Source: JASFQI01 sp050115555 (GTDB lineage: Bacteria; Desulfobacterota; DSM-4660; Desulfatiglandales; HGW-15). From it: DNA of 21,103 nt. The notes beneath the pieces are model-generated. The model was given only the letters and a program-made list of their open reading frames with translations, was not told the origin of the DNA and made no database searches. The position numbers were made by a program, and so were the translations under genes. The stretch covers positions 1-21,103 of the forward strand of contig JASFQI010000043.1 of the NCBI GenBank assembly GCA_050115555.1. The letters are read 5' to 3'. Numbering within the stretch: position 1 is the first letter of the stretch; every line of letters starts with the position of its first letter. Positions 7,829 to 14,473 of this stretch are shown here, piece by piece.

Positions 7829-10795
7829 CTATCGTACTCCTTTGGATCCGATGGAAAGACGCTGAAGCTGCTTTTCGAGACCCAGCATGCCCAGGCGGAT
7901 TCGAACCCGCTGTTGAAGCAGACCGTCGCCCTGCTCCGAGATCTCGGTCAGCAGGGGTTCCGCCTGATCGTACTGTTTTGTTTCCAGGTAGGCCAGGGCC
8001 ATGTGAAAGCGCAGTTCCCAGTAGCCCGGATCCTCGGGCGAGAATCCCGTTTCCAGGGCCCGGGCATAGGAATCCAGGGCCTTTTCGTAAAGGGTCTCTC
8101 CATAGTATGCCTTCCCGATCTCTACATGGGCGGCGCAAAGGAGGGGATCCTTCTCTTTCAGGGGTTCCAGAATTCCGATACAGCGGTTCAGGGAGGCCCG
8201 GGCCTCCTCGTAGTTTCCCATGCGGCTGGATATGCGTCCCATTTCCAGGTAGATCCGCGCGATCTCTCGATCCGCGAGAAGCCGCTCCTCTCGTACCAGG
8301 TTGCGGTACAGGGACAGGGATTCCCGGAGTCTGCCCTGGTCCTGGTAGAGATCGGCAAGAAGGAGGTCCAGCTTCTGACGATCCGTGGCAGGGTAAAGCG
8401 TGCGTTCCTCGGTCTTTTCCAGGAGAGCCAGCGCACGGTCCTTCTTACCGGACTGAAGGAGGCCTGTCACCAGGGCGACCATACGCTGACCTTTAGAGAC
8501 CTGCCCCAGGTCGTACGTCTTGATCTGTTCCAGGAGTGAAACGGACTCCGGATACCTCCCCGCTCGATGAAGGGCCAACCCCACGAGGAGAAGGACCTCC
8601 GGGTCGATGTGGGTGTTGAGCTCCGCCCGGCGGGACTGGTAGAAGGACAACAGGGCCTGGTCGTCCCCCGAGCGATGAAGGCGTTTGATCTCCTGCTCCG
8701 CCGCATGGAAATAGAGCCGGTTGGCCTCCAGGATGATTTCGTTCTTGAACGGCTTGTCCATGAGGGAGCTCAGGGCCTCCAGGGCCTTGGAAAACAGGGC
8801 TTCCTCGTAGTACTTCCTGGCCATTTCGAGCACAGCCAGGTCGGCGACGGGTTTGTCCGGGTTTGCATCGCGCAAGGCCTGGAACCCTTCGTATCCGGAT
8901 TCGTATCCTGCGAGCCTGAGTTTCGCGATGGAGGCCCCTTCGCCGTCCGGGTATTCCCGGATCACTGTGCGATAGATCGACTCGGCCTCCCTGGGCATGG
9001 ATGCGTGATGGTAGGTGTCTCCAATACGGGCCAGCAGGAGATCGGCACTTTCCGGCTGGCCGCCGATGTTGAGTGCCCGAAGGTAGGATGCTCGCGCGAT
9101 GTCATACTCCTTGAGGTAGAGCGCGTTTTGGCCTCGAAAGAAGAATACTTCCGGATGCTCCAGATAGAAACCGGGATGCTTTTCCAGGAGCTCGGCCATC
9201 TTGGCCTCGGCTTTTTTGTGAAGCCCGACGTTCTGGAGATACCTCGCCAGGCCCAGTTCGGCCTCCGGGGTGTGGGGGGAGTTCGGATACTGTGCAAGCA
9301 CGGTCTTGAAATCTTCGATCGCCTTTTCAGGTTGATGAATGCCCAAGTACACGTGTCCCCGGTCCAAAAGGGCCTGGACCCTCGTCTCCGGGTCGGTGAT
9401 GCCGTGAAGGACGATGTTGAGGTATCCGATGGCCGCGTAGTCGTTCCCTACGAGAGAGCTCGCCCTGGCCATGTTCAGGTAGGCGCCCTGAACTCTCGGG
9501 GACTTCCGGAATCTCGAAATGGCGCTCTGGTAGGCTTTCATCATGGGAGAGAAACGGTCCTTCTTACCATCCCGTATCCGTGCGAACTCCGCGTCCCCCC
9601 TGAGAAAGCAGACTTTCTCGTCCAGGGGAGAGCCTGGATAGCGCTCCAGGAACTGCGAGCAGAGATCGGCGGCCTGTTCGGGCTTTTTTGAATCCAGGGC
9701 TTGTCGAAGCTCGCCGTATAGGAGCGCCTGATCCGGATCCACTTCCCGGAGCAGGTCTTTCTCGGAGAGGGCCTCGCTCGGTTCATTCCGGACGGTGTCC
9801 GGAGCCGATGGGTCCGGTACGCCTTCCCGGGGGAGGGCATTTTGAACAATGCGTCCGCGAACCACCGGACCGGCTTCCTGCTGCGGCATCGGGATCGCGG
9901 TATCCTCCCTCGTTTTCTCAGGGTTTTCGCGTTTCGACAGCGAAGAGGCCTCCAGCCCGGGCGGAGGCACGGAGGTCTTCTGTTCGTCTCGATCGTCCTC
10001 TACGGAAGCGCTTCGAATCGCTTCCTGAACGTCGGGGATCGGCTCTCCTTCAAACAGGTCGGCCACGAGCCGCGTCCTGTCGTTCACCCAGAAAAGACGG
10101 ACGCGGTCGATGTGGGTTCGAAGCTGCACCGAGAGATTCACCCCTCGCTCGTTGGGAAGAAGCTCCGCCAGGGCCAGATTATTTGCAGGACCGTATCGGG
10201 TTTGCTCGACGTCGGCCCGAACGGAGGGAAACCACAGTCGAATCCGCCCCGGGTCGTGATGGATGAGCTCCCAGGATACGGGCCCGTCCAGTCCGATAGC
10301 CATGCGGGTTCGCATGTCTGCAAACCCGAAGTGAACCCCGTGTAACGCGGTGGCTTTGGAACCGTCCATTTCCTGATTTCCGGTGCTTTTCCGGTGCCTG
10401 CACTCCAGGTAAATGCCTCCGGTGGCTTCGCGAAGACACGCAACGCTCAACTCCTCCACAGGACCCGGAAGCGTAAGTCTCAGCCCGATACCCGATATCG
10501 CCATGCCCTGCTCGAGGGCAAGGCCGGGGCCCGCCTCAGAGAGGTCCTTTCGGAACGCCTCGGACCCCTCCGCTTCCTCAATGACGAGCAGAAGAGCATC
10601 CTCTTCCAGAGGCATCAGCCGAAAGGTGGGCGTCTTTTCGAAGCGAATCACGCACCGCGTCAAGGCGTCCTGCTGAAGAAACCGCAACGCAAGCGCCCGG
10701 TTTCCGGCCTGAACAGGGGTCGATGCTCCCGAAAAAAGTGTGAAGAGCCACGCAGCAAGGAACGCGGCAGCTGCTGGTACCGCTCTACGATTCAT
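7829..10795 (-). CDS. Large exported TPR protein, possible flagellar motor scaffold
   Basis: The 988-residue protein starts with a signal peptide (hydrophobic 8-22, likely cleavage after VQA at 28-30). Residues about 45-130 and 150-250 are beta-rich; the second block (SWELIHHDPGRIRLWFP, then RVRLFWVNDRTRLVADLF) resembles AMIN-type domains. A polar, proline-rich linker spans about 251-345. From about 355 to near 975 it is a chain of TPR helices, such as ALLDRGHVYLGIHQPEKAIE and YPNSPHTPEAELGLARYLQ. No membrane helix follows the signal, so it is probably periplasmic. Its ATG overlaps the upstream small gene by 4 bases and the activator gene follows 11 bases later. The order signal peptide, beta domain, linker, TPR superhelix matches that known for Campylobacter PflA, a motor scaffold. 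That function is inference from architecture and context. Confidence 0.8.
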   Translation of the reverse strand: MNRRAVPAAAAFLAAWLFTLFSGASTPVQAGNRALALRFLQQDALTRCVIRFEKTPTFRLMPLEEDALLLVIEEAEGSEAFRKDLSEAGPGLALEQGMAISGIGLRLTLPGPVEELSVACLREATGGIYLECRHRKSTGNQEMDGSKATALHGVHFGFADMRTRMAIGLDGPVSWELIHHDPGRIRLWFPSVRADVEQTRYGPANNLALAELLPNERGVNLSVQLRTHIDRVRLFWVNDRTRLVADLFEGEPIPDVQEAIRSASVEDDRDEQKTSVPPPGLEASSLSKRENPEKTREDTAIPMPQQEAGPVVRGRIVQNALPREGVPDPSAPDTVRNEPSEALSEKDLLREVDPDQALLYGELRQALDSKKPEQAADLCSQFLERYPGSPLDEKVCFLRGDAEFARIRDGKKDRFSPMMKAYQSAISRFRKSPRVQGAYLNMARASSLVGNDYAAIGYLNIVLHGITDPETRVQALLDRGHVYLGIHQPEKAIEDFKTVLAQYPNSPHTPEAELGLARYLQNVGLHKKAEAKMAELLEKHPGFYLEHPEVFFFRGQNALYLKEYDIARASYLRALNIGGQPESADLLLARIGDTYHHASMPREAESIYRTVIREYPDGEGASIAKLRLAGYESGYEGFQALRDANPDKPVADLAVLEMARKYYEEALFSKALEALSSLMDKPFKNEIILEANRLYFHAAEQEIKRLHRSGDDQALLSFYQSRRAELNTHIDPEVLLLVGLALHRAGRYPESVSLLEQIKTYDLGQVSKGQRMVALVTGLLQSGKKDRALALLEKTEERTLYPATDRQKLDLLLADLYQDQGRLRESLSLYRNLVREERLLADREIARIYLEMGRISSRMGNYEEARASLNRCIGILEPLKEKDPLLCAAHVEIGKAYYGETLYEKALDSYARALETGFSPEDPGYWELRFHMALAYLETKQYDQAEPLLTEISEQGDGLLQQRVRIRLGMLGLEKQLQRLSIGSKGVR

Positions 10796-11121
10796 TGCTT
10801 CTCGAGAAGCCTCCTGAGCATCTGCTGGATGGCCTCCTGCTGCCGGAGGATTTCCAGGTTGGTCTGGACCATGAAACGGGCCGAAACGGCGATTTGTCTG
10901 AGGTACTCGTCCGAGGGATCGTTGCTGTAAACTCTGGTGCCGCGGCCCGCCTCTTCTCGAAGCGTTTCGTAGAAATCCTTACTCATCTCGATGTAAACCC
11001 CTTCGGGCATCTGACCACGGGGTCTGTGGTCCTCGGCAAGGGCCCTGCCTCCGAGCAGGGGGCCTGCGGCGAGGAGGCACAACGTCATGAGGGTAAGGCA
11101 CATTCGACTGGAACGTTTCAT
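10792..11121 (-). CDS. Small exported protein of unknown function, first gene of the TPR/activator operon
   Basis: This 109-residue protein is not recognised as a member of a named family. It has a clear signal peptide (basic MKRSSR, hydrophobic 8-24, likely cleavage after ALA at 27-29), so it should be periplasmic. The mature part is about 80 residues. Its C-terminal half (SARFMVQTNLEILRQQEAIQQMLRRLLEKQ, about 80-109) is a long amphipathic, probably coiled-coil helix. The ATG follows GGAGGAAAT, a strong ribosome site. Its stop overlaps the start of the TPR gene (ATGA), so the two are probably made together. A good sigma-54 promoter lies upstream. Context suggests a partner of the TPR protein at the flagellar motor. 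Confidence 0.8.
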   Translation of the reverse strand: MKRSSRMCLTLMTLCLLAAGPLLGGRALAEDHRPRGQMPEGVYIEMSKDFYETLREEAGRGTRVYSNDPSDEYLRQIAVSARFMVQTNLEILRQQEAIQQMLRRLLEKQ

Positions 11122-11175
11122 ATTTCCTCCAGGCGGCAGATTCTGTGTGGCATGATTCCGTTGTCCACACCTATA

Positions 11176-11191
11176 AGCACAACCCGTGCCA
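11176..11191 (-). promoter_or_regulatory. Sigma-54 promoter of the small protein-TPR-activator operon
   Basis: On the minus strand TGGCACGGGTTGTGCT matches the full -24 element TGGCACG. It has GG-N10-GC spacing, with GTGC in place of TTGC at -12. The predicted start near 11165 leaves a leader of about 44 bases to the ATG at 11121. This is the better of the two sigma-54 sites in the window. It would make expression of the activator itself dependent on sigma-54. Confidence 0.85.
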
Positions 11192-11296
11192 GGGCCGAAA
11201 AAGACCGATCAACGGGCTTCTTCGAACACGCCTCTGCACCGCTCCGGGCCGAGAGCGCGCGAGGGCGGAGGTCTTCTCGGGAAGGGGGCGAGGATT

Positions 11297-11310
11297 GTCA
11301 GAATTTTGAC
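11297..11310. promoter_or_regulatory. FleQ-box-like element upstream of the TPR/activator operon
   Basis: GTCAGAATTTTGAC has the arms GTCA and TGAC at the same spacing as the palindrome upstream of flgB, and its TTGAC half is identical. It is centred about 138 bases upstream of the predicted transcription start, a suitable distance for an enhancer site. Alone this match would be weak. Its weight comes from recurring upstream of the second sigma-54 promoter. Activator binding is inferred. Confidence 0.5.
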
Positions 11311-11418
11311 GAAAATGTATGTTTCAGCCGTTCTTTCGGCCTGTTGGCGCCCGATTTGACGATCCCGCCCCATGCGGTGTGCATGCGAAAAGGCTGGCTG
11401 CGTGAAAGGGAAATGACC

Positions 11419-11447
11419 TTGACTTTTTCATAGGGCCGGGTTTCAAT
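11419..11447 (+). promoter_or_regulatory. Candidate sigma-70-type promoter for the rhomboid gene
   Basis: TTGACT (11419-11424) and TTCAAT (11442-11447) are separated by 17 bases, matching five and four of six consensus positions. The predicted start is about 95 bases before the rhomboid ATG. The 428-base gap 11122-11549 thus holds outward-facing promoters for two divergent units. Confidence 0.45.
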
Positions 11448-11475
11448 CTTTCCCCGTGCCGGGAAGGTGCATATC

Positions 11476-11539
11476 CCGGTTGGGGCGGGTCCTTTTCGAG
11501 GCCGTCCGTCCTCACCTGAAACGGAAATCCCCACGCCGG
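11476..11539 (+). other. Possible structured leader before the rhomboid gene
   Basis: CCGG-T-TGGGG at 11476-11485 can pair with CCCCA-CG-CCGG at 11529-11539. This closes a loop that contains a further GAGG/CCTC pairing (11498-11513). The 3' arm ends about 10 bases before the start codon, where no ordinary ribosome site is visible. It matches no riboswitch class that I recognise, and GC-rich DNA forms such pairings by chance. Confidence 0.25.
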
Positions 11540-11549
11540 CGACGGTCCC

Positions 11550-12548
11550 ATGATTCCAATCCGCGACACGATCCAGTCCCGAACATACCCCGTCGTCAAC
11601 AACACCATTATTGCGGTCAACGTGGCGGTATATTTCCTCCAGTTGACCCGTGGCGCCCATCTTCACGAGTTTTTCGTGATTTACGGGCTCGTACCGGCGC
11701 GCTATTCGGTTCCCGAGATCAGCCGGTATTTCAGCTTCGGGCAGCAGGCGTTTTCTTTCGTCTCCTTTATGTTTCTGCACGGCGGCTTCTGGCATCTCCT
11801 GGGGAACATGTGGTCGCTTTACATTTTCGGCGACAATGTGGAAGATCGCATCGGTCCCTTGCGATATCTCGCGTTCTACCTTCTCTGCGGGATAACCTCG
11901 GGATTGACCCATCTCGTGATCAATTCACACTCCCAGGTCCCGACCATCGGGGCGAGCGGCGCCATTGCCGGCGTCATGGGGGCGTACTTCATTCTCTACC
12001 CCAAGGCGAGAATCCTCACGCTGATTCCCATCTTTTTCATCCCATACTTCGTTGAGATCCCTGCATTCTTTTTCCTGGGGATCTGGTTCCTCCTCCAGTT
12101 TCTGAGCGCAGCCGGGTCCCAGGCACAGTCCAGCGGTGTGGCCTGGTGGGCCCATATCGGGGGGTTTGTGTTCGGCATTGCCTTCCTGAAGCTTTTTCTA
12201 AAGGTGCCGGGGATCGGCGTGACCGGAATGCTCCGGGCTGTGGCGCCGAAGCGTCCTACGCATCGTTTCCAGATCATTCGGACGTCCGGCCGGGAGGGGG
12301 ACCCCCATCTCTACGGCAGCATTCGCGTGACACCGACCGAGGCGCGGCAGGGAACGCGCAAGCTGGTCAACATTCCCTGGGGCGGGCAGCGGCGGCTTTT
12401 CAATGTCCGGGTCCCCGGGGGTGTCCGGGAGGGGACGGTCCTGCGTCTTGCAGGGATGGGTCGTCGAAGGGAAAACGGTGAAGACGGGGACCTGTTGCTT
12501 CGTGTGGCCGTGGAGGCGGAACCCGAATCGTTCGGGGATTCCTCATAG
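11550..12548 (+). CDS. Rhomboid-family intramembrane serine protease with C-terminal DnaJ-like domain
   Basis: The 332-residue protein is a polytopic membrane protease. Residues 1-220 contain the rhomboid core: HxxxN at 82-86 (WHLLGNMW), catalytic Ser136 in GASG (134-137) and catalytic His202 in AHIGG (201-205), with about six hydrophobic helices. Residues about 254-323 form a separate soluble domain resembling the second C-terminal domain of DnaJ/CbpA. Landmarks are LYGSIRVTPTEARQGTRKL, then VRVPGGVREGTVLRLAGMG and a GDLLLRVAVE ending. There is no J-domain or zinc finger. The start matches the family N-terminus (MIPIRDTIQSRTYPVVN), although no clear ribosome site precedes it. It is followed by a terminator, so it is probably monocistronic. 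Target proteins are unknown; the extra domain may hold unfolded clients. Confidence 0.93.
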   Translation: MIPIRDTIQSRTYPVVNNTIIAVNVAVYFLQLTRGAHLHEFFVIYGLVPARYSVPEISRYFSFGQQAFSFVSFMFLHGGFWHLLGNMWSLYIFGDNVEDRIGPLRYLAFYLLCGITSGLTHLVINSHSQVPTIGASGAIAGVMGAYFILYPKARILTLIPIFFIPYFVEIPAFFFLGIWFLLQFLSAAGSQAQSSGVAWWAHIGGFVFGIAFLKLFLKVPGIGVTGMLRAVAPKRPTHRFQIIRTSGREGDPHLYGSIRVTPTEARQGTRKLVNIPWGGQRRLFNVRVPGGVREGTVLRLAGMGRRRENGEDGDLLLRVAVEAEPESFGDSS

Positions 12549-12564
12549 CAAGCTATGGGCAGAG

Positions 12565-12592
12565 GGCTTCAAAATCCGTGAGGCTGTTTTTT
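12565..12592 (+). terminator. Intrinsic terminator after the rhomboid gene
   Basis: GGCTTCA (12565-12571) pairs with TGAGGCT (12579-12585) using two G-U pairs around a seven-base loop, and GTTTTTT follows at 12586-12592. It lies 17 bases past the rhomboid stop. A nine-base repeat pair, TCATAGCAA (12543-12551) and TTGCTATGA (12591-12599), encloses it and may pair as an alternative. The remaining bases to 12799 show no other clear gene or convincing promoter. Confidence 0.55.
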
Positions 12593-12799
12593 GCTATGAA
12601 CCGTCGAGCGATCTTTTTTCGGCAGGATTTCGAGGCCGGGAAAGGCTGGAGCCCGGACTCTGGATGGACGCTTTGAGACCGATGATATGAGCTGGCCCGG
12701 AAGGAATGTGCTTGGAATCGTTTGGGGTTGTGAATTCGGGAATATCTTGTTAAAAGCGAACATGGGAGGCGGGCTTTCATCCCAGACCCGCATGCCGCT

Positions 12800-13966
12800 A
12801 TGGGTTCCAGTCCCGAGTTTGGAAAAACGCAGCTGACCGCGCTCCTGATCAAGCTCCACCGGGATCAAATGACCGGCATGGTCACGGTTAAGAACGACCG
12901 CCGGTTCCTGAGGATTTATCTAAGGGGCGGGCACGTTGTGGGCGCGGAAGGCGTGGACGCGGAGAGCCGTCTGCTCAAGGAGATCGTCCAGAAGAAGCGC
13001 CTTCCCGCAAACGAGCTGACCGACCTGGCGAAACTCCGGGAACGCGATCCCTCGGCTTTGGGCCGAACCCTTGTGGATCGGGGAGTGATTTCTCGGGAGG
13101 TGTGGGGCCGTTTTCTCCTGTTCAAGGTCAAGCAGATCCTGTCTGCCGCCATCCAGATGACGAACGCGGACCTGGGCTTCAGCGAAGGCCCCGTTGATCT
13201 TCCCCCCTTGAACCAAATCGACTACAACCTGTTTCAGCTCCTGATAGAAGCGGTCAAGGGTCTTCAGAACGAGGATCTGCTTCGCAGCCGCATTCCAGGG
13301 TCGGACACCGTTCTTGAGCTTTCGGCTGACGCAGAATCCATTCGAGAGAGCGTCCCGCTCAGTCCGTCCGATGAACGGGTTCTGGGCTTGGTGAATGGAC
13401 GCCGCAGCGTAGCAGACATTCAGACGGAATCGGGAATGGAAGCGTCCGGCCTCCACAAGACGCTCTTCCTCCTTCTGTGTTTCGGCATGGTGGAGCCGTC
13501 GGGCCGGCCGGCCGGCAAAGGGGCTATCGATGTCGAGGAGACGGTTCACCTGTATCTCGATCTCCTGAAGATCCTCGAGACGAATTTCCAGAAGGAGGTG
13601 GGCAAGCAGTTCGAGAAGGTGTTTTCCGAATGCCTGAACGAGCTGGGATCTCGAATCCGTGCGCTTTTCGAACCGCTGAGTGGTTCCGTGAAGGAGCAGG
13701 AGGCTCTCGGCCGGGAGATCATCGCCCGGTTTCAGAAGCAGGACCAGGGGAAGGACGGGGGACTCTTCTTGAAATCCTCCTTCAATAAGCTCGTTTTTCT
13801 GTTGATCATGCGGATGAAACGCGTTCTGGGCATCGGCTTGGCCGAGAAAACCATTCAGGAAATGATGAATATGCTGGATTACGTGGAAAAGTACCGGCAG
13901 GATACCGAGATGATGAACTACGTGAAAGGGAATCTGAAAGACTACCTGCGTCAGGTCAAGGGCTGA
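12800..13966 (+). CDS. DUF4388 (PatA-like N-terminal) domain protein
   Basis: The 388-residue cytoplasmic protein opens with a DUF4388-type domain (about 10-100): LTALLIKLHRDQMTGMVTV, then a basic strand and GGHVVGAEGVDAESRLLKEI. A helical, winged-helix-like module follows at about 190-240 (LSPSDERVLGLVNGRRSVAD). The C-terminal third (about 250-388) is helical and charged, with no catalytic motif that I recognise. DUF4388 proteins are common in Desulfobacterota and Myxococcota, often linked to signalling or motility; the biochemical role is unknown. The ATG at 12800 lacks a good ribosome site, and a GGAGG at 12765-12769 is too far upstream. No other ATG, GTG or TTG in frame precedes it before a stop. 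A small membrane protein gene follows after 52 bases. Confidence 0.8.
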   Translation: MGSSPEFGKTQLTALLIKLHRDQMTGMVTVKNDRRFLRIYLRGGHVVGAEGVDAESRLLKEIVQKKRLPANELTDLAKLRERDPSALGRTLVDRGVISREVWGRFLLFKVKQILSAAIQMTNADLGFSEGPVDLPPLNQIDYNLFQLLIEAVKGLQNEDLLRSRIPGSDTVLELSADAESIRESVPLSPSDERVLGLVNGRRSVADIQTESGMEASGLHKTLFLLLCFGMVEPSGRPAGKGAIDVEETVHLYLDLLKILETNFQKEVGKQFEKVFSECLNELGSRIRALFEPLSGSVKEQEALGREIIARFQKQDQGKDGGLFLKSSFNKLVFLLIMRMKRVLGIGLAEKTIQEMMNMLDYVEKYRQDTEMMNYVKGNLKDYLRQVKG

Positions 13967-14018
13967 TTCCGGAGCAGGGCCTGTGAGGGCCCGCGCCTCG
14001 TGGCAAGGAGAGGGATCT

Positions 14019-14300
14019 ATGGGCATTTTCACGCCGGAGATGACGATCTACCTGTTCATGCTGGTGATTTACATCCTCATCGTCTACATCTTCGATCGGG
14101 CGCGCCGCAAGTTCAAAGGCGGAACCATCGAGATGGTCATCAAGCTGATCATCATCAATACCCTTCTGCTCCTCTGCGCCGACTTCACCCATTTCCTCGG
14201 GTTCCTGGGACCCGAAGTGGCCTACATCCTCCAGACCGTGCTGCGGCTTGCAGCCATGTGCGCACTTGCTTTCGGCGGACTGCGGCTGATCGTCGACTGA
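14019..14300 (+). CDS. Small membrane protein of unknown function
   Basis: This 93-residue protein starts MGIFTPEMTIYLFMLVIYIL. It has a hydrophobic helix at about 7-24, a basic loop (DRARRKFKGG, about 26-35), and two more hydrophobic stretches at about 39-52 and 65-90. AAGGAG lies 8 bases before the ATG at 14019; an ATG-less extension upstream is not supported. It follows the DUF4388 gene by 52 bases and probably shares its transcript. A GC-rich hairpin (GGGCC at 13977-13981, GGCCC at 13988-13992) lies between them. I recognise no family. Confidence 0.75.
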   Translation: MGIFTPEMTIYLFMLVIYILIVYIFDRARRKFKGGTIEMVIKLIIINTLLLLCADFTHFLGFLGPEVAYILQTVLRLAAMCALAFGGLRLIVD

Positions 14301-14377
14301 TCTTCGCAGCAAGTGCTCATACGGACGGGGCCTCCAGGCGCGTGGAAGTTTTCGATCACGAGAGTGTTGCGACAGGC

Positions 14378-14407
14378 TTGACACTTCCTCCGGGGGGTGC
14401 CTACATT
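14378..14407 (+). promoter_or_regulatory. Sigma-70-type promoter of purM
   Basis: A perfect TTGACA (14378-14383) is followed after 18 bases by TACATT (14402-14407), which matches four of six -10 positions. The expected start is near 14414, about 60 bases before the purM ATG. No purine riboswitch or PurR-type operator was recognised in the leader. Confidence 0.65.
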
Positions 14408-14473
14408 GTTGAAGACGAGAGGCATTGTCAACGAGACCGGATCCGCGAAGGGAAAAGATCGAGGAGCGGGAAT

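Noticed and set aside
11298..11912. 204-codon minus-strand open frame overlapping the rhomboid gene and its upstream region
   Set aside because: It is antisense to a clear rhomboid core, has no recognised domain and no convincing ribosome site.
12762..12836. 24-codon upstream frame (ATG at 12762) overlapping the DUF4388 start
   Set aside because: No ribosome site at suitable spacing and no sign of function; probably chance.
12553..12868. Two 99-codon minus-strand frames in the gap before the DUF4388 gene
   Set aside because: Both overlap the terminator region or the DUF4388 start and show no domain or signal peptide.
13977..13992. GGGCC/GGCCC hairpin between the DUF4388 and small membrane protein genes, considered as a terminator
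   Set aside because: No T-run follows, and the next gene begins 27 bases later with its own ribosome site.
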